Source of the DNA: an uncultured Clostridia bacterium
GTDB lineage: Bacteria; Bacillota; Clostridia; Oscillospirales; CAG-272
Assembly: GCA_944381075.1 (NCBI GenBank)
Contig: CALWJT010000033.1
Location: forward strand, 62,001-126,000
DNA: 64,000 nucleotides
Reading direction: 5' to 3'
Shown here: positions 1 through 9,497 of the stretch, piece after piece
How the letters are laid out: each line of letters opens with the position of its first letter
How positions within the stretch are numbered: position 1 is the first letter of the stretch
Notes under the pieces: generated by a model
Seen by the model: only the letters and a program-made list of their open reading frames with translations
What the model was told of the DNA's origin: nothing
Databases searched by the model: none
Position numbers and translations under genes: made by a program

Positions 1-438
1 ATAATCCTTTGTCAGCTCGATATAGTCAAAAATATTGGAAGCGTTATAGCGCACGGCAAGCTTTTCCGCCATTTCCCGCTCAGGATAGACCACCTCATCT
101 GCGCCGATCCTCATCAAAAGATCCGCCTGAATGTCCTGCTTGGCCTTGGCGACGACAAACTTCGCCTTGAGCTCCTTGAGAAGCGCCGTAATGACAAGCG
201 AGGACTGAAAATCGTCTCCGATCGCTACAAAGCAAATATCAAAATGGTTGACGCCAAGGGTACGCAGGACACTTTCGTTGGTGCAGTCCGCAATCTGCGA
301 ATCCGTAAACACAGTCGAATACTGTTCGATCACGGACGCATCCTTATCGACGATCATCACGTCATTGCCAAGCTCCAGCAGCTTTTTGGCAAGATGACGT
401 CCAAAGCGTCCCATTCCTATTACCAATATGGATTTCAT
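1..438 (-). CDS. ktrA: Ktr/Trk potassium uptake regulatory subunit (TrkA family), 3' end outside window
   Basis: Cytoplasmic NAD(H)/nucleotide-binding RCK subunit that gates a KtrB/TrkH-type potassium channel. The 146 visible codons begin with a Rossmann glycine motif (GMGRFG at residues 8-13) followed by an acidic residue at the end of beta-2 (IVDKD). Later come the conserved stretches AIGDDFQSS and RIGADEVVYPE, typical of the RCK-N domain. The ATG at 438 has a GGAGG ribosome binding site about 9 bases upstream. The gene follows ktrB by 46 bases on the same strand, so the two form a ktrBA operon. The C-terminal RCK-C domain lies beyond the window edge. Confidence 0.93.
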   Translation of the reverse strand, partial: MKSILVIGMGRFGRHLAKKLLELGNDVMIVDKDASVIEQYSTVFTDSQIADCTNESVLRTLGVNHFDICFVAIGDDFQSSLVITALLKELKAKFVVAKAKQDIQADLLMRIGADEVVYPEREMAEKLAVRYNASNIFDYIELTKDY

Positions 439-484
439 ATTCCGTAAAACCTCCGCTCACATGTCTTTGATAAATCACATGTCG

Positions 485-1825
485 TTATCCGATCAACACC
501 TTTTCCGTCGGGCGCTGTATATCCGGTCTTTCTCCCTCCGTTGAAAAAGCAAGCGCCAGAGAAAGCCCGCCGACGCGGCCGGCGTACATCAGAAAAGCGA
601 GGATCCATTTGGACGCCGTGCCAATGGACGGCGTGATCCCCATAGTAAGCCCCACCGTTCCGATAGCAGAGCTCGTTTCAAACAGCGCGACCTCAAGCTC
701 GATGGATTCCAGCGCCATGATGGCGACCGCGCAGCCCAGAGCAAGCACGATATAGACCGTGGTAATCGCGCAGGCCTGCTTGACGGTTTCATCGGAAATC
801 CGCTTTTTAAAAACGGTAATGCTGTCCTTGCTGCGCACCGACGCCACAACGTTCATGATAACGATAAAGAAGGTCGCTGTTTTGATGCCGCCTGCCGTGG
901 AACCGGGACTGCCGCCGATCAGCATCAAAACGATCGACAGAATCCCGCCGCCGTCGGTAAGCGCCGCCTGATCGATCGTGTTAAAGCCGGCTGTTCTCGT
1001 CGTCACCGACTGGAACAGTGCGCCGAGGATCTGCTCCCCTGTGCTCATTCCCGCAAGCGCGCCCTCCTGCTCCAGCAGGAAAAAGCCAAGCCATCCCGAA
1101 AGGATAAGAAAAGCGGTCGTGACAAGCACGATTTTGGTATGGAGCGCGTATCTCTTAAAATGCCACTTGCAGCGGATCAGATCCGACCAAACGAAGAACC
1201 CGATGCCGCCGATGACGATCAGAGCCATCAGCGTAAACTGAACAATCACATCGTCCTGCATGGTCATGAAAGAGGTGAACTGACCGTATTTGCCCATCAA
1301 ATCGAAGCCGGCATTGCAAAATGCCGAAATAGAATGAAAAACGGCGTTCCAAAGTCCCTCAAGGATGCCCATCTTCGGGCAGAATCTTACAGCGAGAATC
1401 AAAGCGCCGGCGCCTTCAAACAAAAGCGTCCCGCGCAGGATCTTCCGTATCAGCGTCGTTATGCCGTTGAGCTGAACATATCCCGCAGACTGCATAAGAA
1501 GCCGTCTTTTATGCAGGCTGATCCGTTTATGCATAAAAATAGCGAACATGGTCATTACCGTCATAAAGCCAAGCCCGCCGATCTGTATCAGCAAAAGGAT
1601 CACAAGCTGCCCGAAAAAGCTCCAATGCGTATAGGTATCGACTACCACCAGTCCTGTCACACAGGTAGAACTGGTCGCAGTAAACAGCGAATCCAGAAAC
1701 GGCGTCCACGTTCCCTCCGCCGACGAAACCGGCAGACAGAGCAAAAACGCTCCTGCCAAAATAACAAGCAAAAAGCTGAGTGCGATTAACTGTGTATAAG
1801 TCAGTTTATGACGTTTGATCTTCAA
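485..1825 (-). CDS. ktrB: Ktr/Trk potassium transporter membrane subunit (TrkH/KtrB family)
   Basis: Integral membrane potassium uptake subunit of 446 residues. Four pore-loop motifs are visible: TSSTCVTGL near the N terminus, SAFCNAGFD, TTRTAGFN and the last, GTVGLTMG. Each carries the selectivity-filter glycine of the superfamily. The start chosen is TTG at 1825, because a GGAGG lies 7 bases upstream. A longer frame to 1900 reads through the promoter region and is not used. It is first in the ktrBA operon, with a perfect sigma-A promoter just upstream. Length and motifs fit KtrB rather than the longer TrkH. Confidence 0.93.
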   Translation of the reverse strand: MKIKRHKLTYTQLIALSFLLVILAGAFLLCLPVSSAEGTWTPFLDSLFTATSSTCVTGLVVVDTYTHWSFFGQLVILLLIQIGGLGFMTVMTMFAIFMHKRISLHKRRLLMQSAGYVQLNGITTLIRKILRGTLLFEGAGALILAVRFCPKMGILEGLWNAVFHSISAFCNAGFDLMGKYGQFTSFMTMQDDVIVQFTLMALIVIGGIGFFVWSDLIRCKWHFKRYALHTKIVLVTTAFLILSGWLGFFLLEQEGALAGMSTGEQILGALFQSVTTRTAGFNTIDQAALTDGGGILSIVLMLIGGSPGSTAGGIKTATFFIVIMNVVASVRSKDSITVFKKRISDETVKQACAITTVYIVLALGCAVAIMALESIELEVALFETSSAIGTVGLTMGITPSIGTASKWILAFLMYAGRVGGLSLALAFSTEGERPDIQRPTEKVLIG

Positions 1826-1886
1826 AATAAAACCTCCGGCGAGACACGGTGACAAAACCGTATAACCAGCTCGAAAATGTTTCATT

Positions 1887-1915
1887 ATTATATCACGCAC
1901 ATATTATTTTGTCAA
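1887..1915 (-). promoter_or_regulatory. Sigma-A promoter for ktrBA
   Basis: On the minus strand, TTGACA (1910-1915) and TATAAT (1887-1892) are separated by exactly 17 bases. Both hexamers match consensus, with a TG one base before the -10. It sits about 60 bases upstream of the TTG start of ktrB and is divergent from the promoter at 1943. Confidence 0.88.
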
Positions 1916-1942
1916 GCGGATTACTTCAAAAAGTGGGAAACA

Positions 1943-1971
1943 TTGACAAATAGACGATCGAATGATAGAAT
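1943..1971 (+). promoter_or_regulatory. Sigma-A promoter for the small Cys protein and dehydrogenase
   Basis: TTGACA (1943-1948), a 17-base spacer and TAGAAT (1966-1971), with TG one base upstream of the -10. It drives the gene at 2031 and probably the dehydrogenase at 2285, which follows after 56 bases with no terminator visible between them. Confidence 0.85.
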
Positions 1972-2030
1972 AAGAAGCAGGGTCTCGCCGATTCTGTCAG
2001 ACAAGCGAATTTGGAAAGGAAGGACATGCC

Positions 2031-2228
2031 ATGAAAATCCGGAAAAAACAAGCTGTATCCAACTGTGATACCTGCGTCTTTTATGATTGGGACGACGATT
2101 TTGAAGCTTATATCTGTACCGCTGACCTGGATGAAGACGAATTGGAGCATTTTGTATACGGCAGCACCGGTCAATGTCCATATTATCGTTTTTACGACGA
2201 ATATAAAAGCGTGGAAAAACAAAACTAA
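2031..2228 (+). CDS. Small cysteine-containing protein (DUF6472-like)
   Basis: Protein of 65 residues with four cysteines (C12, C15, C29 and C49) and a very acidic middle (DDDFEAY, DLDEDELE). The pattern CDTC, then a DLDEDE run, then QCPYYRFYDEY resembles a small clostridial family that I recall as DUF6472; its function is unknown. The cysteine pattern could bind a metal, which is inference. The ATG has an AGGAAGGA ribosome binding site 7 bases upstream and a consensus promoter at 1943. It is the first gene of a probable two-gene unit with the dehydrogenase. Confidence 0.75.
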   Translation: MKIRKKQAVSNCDTCVFYDWDDDFEAYICTADLDEDELEHFVYGSTGQCPYYRFYDEYKSVEKQN

Positions 2229-2284
2229 AGAAAAGCTTTGCCGGGATCCCAGACAATACACCCCCGGCGCAAGGAGGATTTCCT

Positions 2285-3262
2285 TTGATCAAAATCGCGG
2301 TTTTTGACGTCAAGCCCTACGATATTCCGGGACTTGAGCGATATGGTCCCGAAAACGGGATCGAATTCAAATTTTTTGAAACCAAGCTGAATATCGATAC
2401 AGCAGGCCTTGCCGCAGGCTCGGACGGCGTCTGTGTATTCGTAAATGACGATATTTCAGAACCCGTCATCGATGCGCTCCGCCAATGCGGCGTAAAGCTG
2501 ATCGCACTGCGCTGTGCGGGCTTCAACAACGTGGACCTGCGTGCGGCATCAGGAAAAATCTGCGTCGTCCGCGTTCCGGGCTACTCGCCTCACGCCGTCG
2601 CGGAGCATGCGCTCGCCATGCTGCTTACGCTCCTTCGCAAAACGCACAAGGCCTATCTTCGTACAAGAGATTTTAATTTCAGCCTGACAGGACTTGTCGG
2701 AGCCAATCTCTTCGGCAAAACCGTCGGCGTCATCGGAACAGGGCGCATCGGCAGAGTCTTTATCGATATCTGCCGCGGGCTCGGCATGCGAGTCATCGCC
2801 TATGATGTTTATCCCGCCAAGGACGCGGATTTTGAATACGTTGCACTCGACCGGCTGTTCGCCGAATCGGACGTGATCTCCCTGCATTGCCCGCTCACCC
2901 CGGAGACCACGCATATGATAAACGAAAAAAGCCTTGATAAAATGAAGGACGGCGTCATTCTTATCAACACCTCACGCGGCGCCTTAATCGATGCGGAGGC
3001 GCTGCTCGAACAAATCAAAAAGAAAAAGGTCGGCGGCGCGTGCCTCGATGTCTATGAAGAGGAATCCGATATCTTTTTTGAGGATCTTTCAGGCCACATC
3101 ATGGACGACGACGTGCTGGCACGTCTCATATCCATGCCGAATGTGCTCGTCACCTCCCATCAGGCGTTCCTGACAGACGACGCGCTGGAAAGCATTGCGA
3201 AAACCACGGCGGAGAACATCGCCGCCTTTTTCCGCGGCAAGCCCCAGAACGAAGTCAAATAA
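2285..3262 (+). CDS. D-isomer-specific 2-hydroxyacid dehydrogenase (D-lactate dehydrogenase type)
   Basis: NAD-dependent reduction of a 2-oxoacid, most likely pyruvate to D-lactate. The 325 residues show the nucleotide-binding GTGRIG at 151-156. The catalytic set of the family follows: Arg in NTSRGALID, Glu in the DVYEEE segment and His in VTSHQAFLT. The SHQAFLT ending and the length fit LdhA/VanH-type enzymes rather than phosphoglycerate dehydrogenase. Translation starts at TTG, with GGAGG 7 bases before it. A strong terminator follows the stop codon immediately. The exact substrate cannot be fixed from sequence. Confidence 0.87.
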   Translation: MIKIAVFDVKPYDIPGLERYGPENGIEFKFFETKLNIDTAGLAAGSDGVCVFVNDDISEPVIDALRQCGVKLIALRCAGFNNVDLRAASGKICVVRVPGYSPHAVAEHALAMLLTLLRKTHKAYLRTRDFNFSLTGLVGANLFGKTVGVIGTGRIGRVFIDICRGLGMRVIAYDVYPAKDADFEYVALDRLFAESDVISLHCPLTPETTHMINEKSLDKMKDGVILINTSRGALIDAEALLEQIKKKKVGGACLDVYEEESDIFFEDLSGHIMDDDVLARLISMPNVLVTSHQAFLTDDALESIAKTTAENIAAFFRGKPQNEVK

Positions 3263-3302
3263 AACCGGAAGCCCCTGCGCTGCGGCGCAGGGGCTTCCGG
3301 TT
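3263..3302. terminator. Bidirectional intrinsic terminator
   Basis: An 18-base-pair perfect stem (3263-3280 with 3285-3302) and a 4-base loop sit between convergent genes. T-rich tracts flank it on both strands, and it overlaps the stop codon of the minus-strand membrane gene. Confidence 0.9.
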
Positions 3303-4092
3303 ATTTTGTATGCTTTTCTTTCCCGCCGGCAGACGGATGCTTCTCGCCCTCCGTCAAGGAAAGCGCAAGCGCTTCGTCATTCTTTTTTTCCGAAGATGAC
3401 GCCTTATCCCCGGCGTCTGCCTCCAAAAGCTTCGGGACAAGCCAATCCTTTTTGCGCTTCAAGGAAATATAGCCGATCACCGAGGCGACAAAGCCTCCGA
3501 ACGCATCGATGATGATATCCTCCATCGTATCGACAAGCGCCGCATGCCCGACAAGCACCGTTCCGTCAGGCGTCGTGAATTTCTGCATATTCAAGCCCAA
3601 GAGCCCGTCGAAGACATATTCGTAAATTTCCCAAAGCGACCCGATGGTCACGGCAAAGCAGAACGCGAACATCGATACAAACAAAGGAGACAGGCGGAAC
3701 ATCACCTTTTCGCTTTTGTTGAGGATCGCCACGAACATAAAGCCGAGGAAGCCGGAAACAAGGCTGCTGGAAGAATGCAGGATCACATCCCAGAACGGAA
3801 TGCGGTTGAACATATCATAAAATTCGCCGAGAAAAATCGCGCAATAGAGAAAAATAAGATAAAACACATATAAGAGCGATGGGATCTCAAACCGCAGCTT
3901 TTCCGACAAAAAGTCCGGTACATGCAGCACAATAAGGCCCAGCGCACACTGGAGCATCGTCAGAAGGTTCATCGTGTCGAACGTTCCGACGATCAGCTGC
4001 ACGAGATAATAAATCAAGGGAGCCGCAAAGCTGACAAGTACCACCCAATATGCGACCTTTTGCGATTTTGTGCGAGAAAGCTTTTTCGCCAT
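3301..4092 (-). CDS. Polytopic membrane protein, YjdF/DUF2238-like
   Basis: Protein of 263 residues with about six predicted hydrophobic helices in the first 215 residues and a charged Lys/Glu/Ser-rich cytoplasmic tail. The segment GSLWEIYEYVFD, followed by LVDTMEDIIIDAFGG, resembles the conserved core of the YjdF/DUF2238 family, whose role is unestablished. The ATG at 4092 has a GGAGG-like site upstream. It stands alone, convergent with the dehydrogenase and upstream of the shared terminator at 3263. A transport or sensing role would be a guess. Confidence 0.72.
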   Translation of the reverse strand: MAKKLSRTKSQKVAYWVVLVSFAAPLIYYLVQLIVGTFDTMNLLTMLQCALGLIVLHVPDFLSEKLRFEIPSLLYVFYLIFLYCAIFLGEFYDMFNRIPFWDVILHSSSSLVSGFLGFMFVAILNKSEKVMFRLSPLFVSMFAFCFAVTIGSLWEIYEYVFDGLLGLNMQKFTTPDGTVLVGHAALVDTMEDIIIDAFGGFVASVIGYISLKRKKDWLVPKLLEADAGDKASSSEKKNDEALALSLTEGEKHPSAGGKEKHTK

Positions 4093-4206
4093 GTGTCTCC
4101 TCCGTTTTTTCTCTTTATATCAAAATTTATGAAACAAGCTTTTCGGATATTCGGAAGACAGACAAAGTCTACAAATCCGTCGAAAAAATTTACATAAGCA
4201 TCTCGA

Positions 4207-7164
4207 TCATTCTGTCCGAAGCGCGACCACAGGATCCTTTTTCGCCGCGATCCTCGACGGGATAAGACCCGCGATCAGCGTCAAAGCGATGCTGATTGCA
4301 ACTAAGATGACAGCTCCCAGCACCGGCAGGGAGGCCGAAAGAGAACCGATGCCCGTCAGCGCATGCAGAACCAGATTGACCGGGATCGTAATCAGCAGCG
4401 TGATGCCAATCCCCAGCGCGCCGGATATGAAACCGACCGACGCCGTTTCCGCATTGAACACACGGGAAATATCCCGTTTAGAGGCACCGATGGCGCGCAG
4501 GATGCCGATCTCCTTTGTTCTTTCCAGTACGGAAATATAGGTGATGATGCCGATCATGATAGAGGAAACGACAAGAGAAATGGCAACGAACGCGATCAGA
4601 ACATAGGATATAGCGTTGATAATGGTTGTAATCGAGCTCATGAGCAGCGCGACATAATCCGTATAGGAAATCTGGTCCGTCTCGGAGGCTCCCTCATTAT
4701 ACTGGGCGATCAGAGCCGAAATGTTATCCTTATCCTCAAAGGTCGCCGCATAGATATGGATCGCAGAGGGGCTTGCAAGGTCCACGTATCCAAGCCGCTC
4801 AAGATTTTTCTCATATGTCGTTTCAGAAACAGAAGCAGGCATATATTCGTCATAAAGCGCGGCATATTCCGCCTCCGTAAAGGACTCCGCATCAAAGAGC
4901 GCGGCAAGCGCATCTGAGGTCATCGAGCCAAGCTGCTCCTCCACCTTCGCCGCATATTCCGCCGCTATGGTCTCCTTTACGGAGTCGGCTACAGCAGCAT
5001 AGAGGTCCTCCTCGCTCATCGATTCAATATAACCGCGGATCTCCGTCGTATCGGTGATACCAAGCTCTTCCGCATAGGCGGCCACGACAAGCTCTATGAG
5101 CTCTTCCCTCGTATATTGCGAAAGATACGCATCCGCTGCCGCTTCCAGCTCCTCCTGCGGCATTTTGGAATGGATCGACGTATACAGCGCAGCCTTTTCC
5201 GCATTGGTAAGACCTGCAAAATAGGCTTGGATCTGTGCTGCCTTTTCGGCATCGGTCAGCTCTTCGTCCGATTCGTTCATAAACGGAAGCCCCGTTATGA
5301 CATCGACCGCGGGATTTTCGAGCTGCTCTTTTACGATGTCGCTTTCCGATGCCCGTTCAATGGCATATTCCGTAAGTGCGCTGGTATAGCCGATGGCGCC
5401 GCTCATCATCGAGGAGACAGCATCCCCACTCGGACGCACGATGCCGGACACCTTCAAGGAGATCGGCTTGTCGGACTGATAGATCAGCGATAGTCCCGTT
5501 TCGCTCTGCGAAAGATCGGTATAGGTGCCATCCGCATTCTTGGAATAAAAATCCGAAGACAGAATCAGCTTGAACGTCTTGCCGCAGATCTCCTCATACG
5601 TCCAGCGCTCCACCTTGCCTGTCTGCGTACTGCCCTCCATCGAATCGATAAGCTCCTGCCTTACCTCCTCTGTCGTTTTCAGGCCGAGCGCATAAAGCGA
5701 AACGTCGCTTATCTCATTGTTTTCGTCCACGATCAAGACGATCTCATCATAGGAGGAAGGCCAGCTTCCGTAAACGATGTCATACTGCTCATACAAAAGG
5801 TCGTTGACAAGCGCCCCATTCTCTCCGGGGAGCATCTCCTGCCAGACGTCAAAAGAGGAGAAGGACATCATCTCCTCCGAGCCCTCCGGCATAATGGAAA
5901 GCGCCTCCATCAGCTCCGCAAGATCGGATTTAATGATCTTTCCATCTGTATCTTCGGTGTAAATGTTGAAGTCCAGCGCATAGGTATACTGGATCGCGCT
6001 GATATATTCGGCAAATTCCGGCGTCTCTTCCATGTATTTTTTGAAGGCCGCAAGATTGTTATACTGAACGCTCGTATTGGACAGGGAGCTGAGCAGCTCA
6101 TACATGACGCGGTTTGAATACACCGCATCCAGCTCGTGCTTGATCTCCGTTTGAGACGTATTGGTATTCATGATCGTCGTAATCAGCCCTGTCATGTCTA
6201 CAGACTGCTCTTGAATGGTGATCGGATAGCTGGAAAGCGTATCCTCCTGGACCCTGTCGATATAGACCTGCACACCGTTGGAAACAGCCAGAATCAGCGC
6301 GATCCCGATGATTCCGATCGAACCCGCAAAGCTCGTCAAAAAGGTCCTTCCCTTTTTGGTTTTCAGATTGTTCAGAGAAAGGGAAAGCGCCGTCGCAAAC
6401 GACATGGAACGATTTTTCAGCCGTTTTTCCTTCCCTTTTTCCTTTTTTTCCGCCTCAGATGCCTTCCCCTCCTGCGAGGCGTCCGCGTGATAGGGATTGC
6501 TGTCGCCTGTGATCTTTCCGTCGAGGATCCGGACGATGCGCGTCGAATATTTCTCTGCGAGCTCCGGGTTATGCGTCACCATGATGACGAGCCTGTCCCT
6601 CGCGACCTCGCTGAGCAGCTCCATGATCTGGACGCTCGTCTCGGAGTCCAAGGCGCCCGTCGGCTCGTCTGCAAGCAGGATCTCCGGATTGTTGACAAGC
6701 GCCCTTACGATCGCGACGCGCTGCATCTGACCGCCGGAAAGCTGATTGGGCTTTTTCGAGATCTCACCGCCAAGCCCGACCTTTTCAAGCGCATTTTTTG
6801 CGCGGGCGCGTCTTTCCGCCCTCGACACGCCGGAAATCGTCAGCGCCAGCTCAACATTGGCAAGCACCGTCTGATGCGGGATCAAATTATAGCTCTGAAA
6901 GACAAAGCCGATGGAATGATTTCGATAAGCGTCCCAGTCCGCATCCCGGAAATCTTTCGTGGACTTCCCGTTTATAATGAGATCTCCGCTCGTATATCCG
7001 TCAAGTCCGCCGATAATATTGAGAAGCGTCGTTTTTCCGCAGCCGGACGGCCCCAGCACAGAGACAAATTCCGATTTTCGGAATTCAATGTCGATCCCGC
7101 GCAGTGCCGGGACCTTGCTGTCCCCGGCAGAATACTCCTTACAAATTTGCTTTAGCACAAGCAT
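4207..7164 (-). CDS. Fused ABC transporter: MacB-like ATPase plus FtsX-type permease with a giant extracellular domain
   Basis: Single chain of 985 residues. Residues 1-225 form an ABC ATPase: Walker A GPSGCGKTT, signature LSGGQMQR and Walker B LLADEPTGALD. A Lys/Glu-rich linker leads to a first transmembrane helix near 276-298. A roughly 550-residue extracytoplasmic region follows, then three C-terminal helices (about 850-985) of the FtsX/MacB fold. The extracellular part is rich in Ala, Glu and Tyr with helical repeats. The family usually exports or extracts lipids, peptides or antimicrobials, or transmits signals; the substrate here is unknown. The internal ATG at 7164 is preferred over 7194 because the protein then begins with the canonical ATPase strand after an AGGA site. 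Confidence 0.88.
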   Translation of the reverse strand: MLVLKQICKEYSAGDSKVPALRGIDIEFRKSEFVSVLGPSGCGKTTLLNIIGGLDGYTSGDLIINGKSTKDFRDADWDAYRNHSIGFVFQSYNLIPHQTVLANVELALTISGVSRAERRARAKNALEKVGLGGEISKKPNQLSGGQMQRVAIVRALVNNPEILLADEPTGALDSETSVQIMELLSEVARDRLVIMVTHNPELAEKYSTRIVRILDGKITGDSNPYHADASQEGKASEAEKKEKGKEKRLKNRSMSFATALSLSLNNLKTKKGRTFLTSFAGSIGIIGIALILAVSNGVQVYIDRVQEDTLSSYPITIQEQSVDMTGLITTIMNTNTSQTEIKHELDAVYSNRVMYELLSSLSNTSVQYNNLAAFKKYMEETPEFAEYISAIQYTYALDFNIYTEDTDGKIIKSDLAELMEALSIMPEGSEEMMSFSSFDVWQEMLPGENGALVNDLLYEQYDIVYGSWPSSYDEIVLIVDENNEISDVSLYALGLKTTEEVRQELIDSMEGSTQTGKVERWTYEEICGKTFKLILSSDFYSKNADGTYTDLSQSETGLSLIYQSDKPISLKVSGIVRPSGDAVSSMMSGAIGYTSALTEYAIERASESDIVKEQLENPAVDVITGLPFMNESDEELTDAEKAAQIQAYFAGLTNAEKAALYTSIHSKMPQEELEAAADAYLSQYTREELIELVVAAYAEELGITDTTEIRGYIESMSEEDLYAAVADSVKETIAAEYAAKVEEQLGSMTSDALAALFDAESFTEAEYAALYDEYMPASVSETTYEKNLERLGYVDLASPSAIHIYAATFEDKDNISALIAQYNEGASETDQISYTDYVALLMSSITTIINAISYVLIAFVAISLVVSSIMIGIITYISVLERTKEIGILRAIGASKRDISRVFNAETASVGFISGALGIGITLLITIPVNLVLHALTGIGSLSASLPVLGAVILVAISIALTLIAGLIPSRIAAKKDPVVALRTE

Positions 7165-7280
7165 ATCCGATATCGTCCTTTCCCGAACCCACAATTCAAA
7201 ATAAAAACCATAATATAAATAGTATAAATTTAAATTATGAACAGCTTATGAATGGGATGTATATTTTCATGCGCGATAAG

Positions 7281-7314
7281 AAAACGCCTGCCGCATTCCT
7301 GCGGCAGGCGTTTT
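7281..7314. terminator. Intrinsic terminator of ftsH
   Basis: A 14-base-pair stem (7281-7294 with 7301-7314) with a six-base loop. T tracts lie on both sides and it starts just 7 bases beyond the ftsH stop codon. Confidence 0.88.
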
Positions 7315-7321
7315 TTGTTGA

Positions 7322-9352
7322 TTACAGATCCGGACGATAGGGATTTTCTCCGTCCCGTGCCTTGGCTTCCTCGTCACGGCGGCGGGCCTCCTCTTCGTCG
7401 CGGCGGCGTGCTTCTGCTTCTGCCGCCTCACGAAGCTTATTCTCTTCTTCGGAGCGGCGGCGCTTTTCCTCGCCGATTTTTACGATCTCCTCCATCGTAG
7501 CATCGGTTTCCATCGCCGCTTTGAACTGCTCGTCGTCCATGATCTCATTTTCGACAAGGAACTGAGCGATAAAATCGAGCTTTTCCCGGTGCTCGGAAAG
7601 GATGCTCTTTGCTTTTGCATACGCTTCATCGATGATCCTCTTGATCTCATTGTCGATGACAGCGGCCGTCTGCTCGGAATAATCCTTCACCGTATTGAAG
7701 TCGCGGCCGAGGAACACCTCGTCGTCGCTGTGCTCACTGCCCAGATGGATCGTACCGACCGCATCGCTCATACCGTAAACGGTGACCATTTTGCGGGCGA
7801 TCTGCGTCGCTCTCTGGATATCGTTGGAGGCGCCTCCGGAGATATCGCCGAACACGATCTCCTCCGCCGCGCGTCCGCCGAGCAGCATCGCGATGTTTTC
7901 CTTAAGCTCGTTTTTATACACACTGTATTTGTCCTCGACCGGAGGATTGAGCGTGTATCCGAGCGCTCTGCCGGATGGGATGATCGAGATCTGGCGCACC
8001 GGATCCTGCGTCGGCAGGAAATGCGCGAGGATCGCGTGGCCGGCCTCATGATAAGCGGTCTTGCGCTTCTCTTCCTCTTTGATCTTGTAGTTGCGTTTCT
8101 GCGTTCCGACCGTGATCTTAATCAGGGATTCCTCAATATCCACCATGCCGATGAGCGCTTTGTTTTTCCTCGCCGCGAGCAGGGCCGCCTCATTGAGCAG
8201 ATTGGCAAGGTCCGCGCCGGTAAAGCCGACCGTGGTCTGCGCGATTTTCTTTAAATCCACGTCATTCTCAAACGGCTTGCCCTTGGCGTGTACCTTGAGA
8301 ATGTCCTCCCTGCCCTTGATATCAGGATAATTTACCGTGATCTGTCTGTCAAAACGTCCCGGACGCAAAAGCGCAGGGTCAAGAATATCCGGACGGTTTG
8401 TCGCGGCAATGACGATTACGCCGTCGTGTCCGCCGAAGCCGTCCATTTCCACCAGCAGCTGGTTGAGCGTCTGCTCACGCTCATCATGTCCACCGCCAAG
8501 TCCTGTACCACGGCGGCGTCCCACCGCATCGATCTCATCGATGAAGATAATGCTCGCCGGCGCTTTTTTTGCCGTCTCAAACAAATCGCGCACGCGGGAG
8601 GCGCCGACGCCGACATACATTTCGACAAAGTCGGAGCCGGAAATCGAAAAGAACGGAACGTCCGCCTCGCCGGCCGTTGCCTTGGCAAGCAGCGTTTTAC
8701 CCGTTCCGGGAGGGCCGACCAGCAGCACGCCGCGCGGGATCTTTGCACCCAGCCTGCGGTATTTCGCCGGATCCCGCAGATATTCGACCACTTCGCGAAG
8801 CTCTTCCTTTTCCTCGTCGGCACCGGCGACGTCCGTGAAATAAACGCGGGTCTTATCCCGATTCGGCACCTTGACGCGCGCTTTGGAAAACGCACTCATT
8901 TTGCGTTCCCCATCCGAAAGCTTATTGGCCATATAGAACCAGAACGCCGCGCCGATAACAAGGATGATGATATACGGAAGGAGCGAAACAAGCCATGAGG
9001 TCTGTCTCGGTTCTTCGATGATATAGGATTTCAGCGTCCTTTCTTCCTCCGGAAGATCAAGCTGCGCATCGATATATTCATCTACATCCTCTTTGAACAT
9101 GAGAAGATCGCGCAGGCGGAGCTGATAGGTCTTCGGATTTCCGTTGGCATCGGTCTCTGTCGTTTTTATCGTCAAAAGGTTGCTTGAGCTGATGCTGCAT
9201 TCCGTCACCTTGTTGTCGTGGAACAGCTCAATGACCTCTCCGTATGTGATACTCTCGGCGCCGCTCCTGCTGCCAAGCAGACTGAGACACGCCAGAATCA
9301 AACCGGCAATCAGGACGACGTACAGAATAATCGTCTTTGTATTTCCCTTCAT
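7322..9352 (-). CDS. ftsH: ATP-dependent zinc metalloprotease FtsH
   Basis: Membrane-anchored AAA+ protease that degrades misfolded and regulatory proteins. In 676 residues: transmembrane helix 7-26, extracytoplasmic domain, second helix about 123-141, and an AAA+ domain with Walker A GPPGTGKT at 213-220 and Walker B FIDEID. The second region of homology includes the arginine finger region RPGRFDRQ. The zinc site is HEAGH at 435-439. The tail after about residue 635 is an unusual Arg/Glu-rich repeat ([10 protein letters not shown]) ending NPYRPDL. The start has a strong GGAGGA site. It appears monocistronic, with an extended -10 promoter at 9422 and its own terminator. Confidence 0.97.
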   Translation of the reverse strand: MKGNTKTIILYVVLIAGLILACLSLLGSRSGAESITYGEVIELFHDNKVTECSISSSNLLTIKTTETDANGNPKTYQLRLRDLLMFKEDVDEYIDAQLDLPEEERTLKSYIIEEPRQTSWLVSLLPYIIILVIGAAFWFYMANKLSDGERKMSAFSKARVKVPNRDKTRVYFTDVAGADEEKEELREVVEYLRDPAKYRRLGAKIPRGVLLVGPPGTGKTLLAKATAGEADVPFFSISGSDFVEMYVGVGASRVRDLFETAKKAPASIIFIDEIDAVGRRRGTGLGGGHDEREQTLNQLLVEMDGFGGHDGVIVIAATNRPDILDPALLRPGRFDRQITVNYPDIKGREDILKVHAKGKPFENDVDLKKIAQTTVGFTGADLANLLNEAALLAARKNKALIGMVDIEESLIKITVGTQKRNYKIKEEEKRKTAYHEAGHAILAHFLPTQDPVRQISIIPSGRALGYTLNPPVEDKYSVYKNELKENIAMLLGGRAAEEIVFGDISGGASNDIQRATQIARKMVTVYGMSDAVGTIHLGSEHSDDEVFLGRDFNTVKDYSEQTAAVIDNEIKRIIDEAYAKAKSILSEHREKLDFIAQFLVENEIMDDEQFKAAMETDATMEEIVKIGEEKRRRSEEENKLREAAEAEARRRDEEEARRRDEEAKARDGENPYRPDL

Positions 9353-9421
9353 GTCTTATTTTCCTCCGGAGGTTGTTGTGATAGAATAAACTTGAAAATA
9401 GAATTCTCTTAAATTACGCTT

Positions 9422-9430
9422 AGTATAGCA
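9422..9430 (-). promoter_or_regulatory. Probable extended -10 promoter of ftsH
   Basis: On the minus strand TGC precedes TATACT (9422-9427), which is an extended -10 element. No good -35 is visible at 17 bases, so recognition would rest on the TG motif. It lies about 70 bases upstream of the ftsH start. Confidence 0.55.
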
Positions 9431-9497
9431 ATTTTTAATGTCACTGATATGGAAAAAATGTGAACATTCTTTATATTTTATTAAAAAATGCCTCTCT

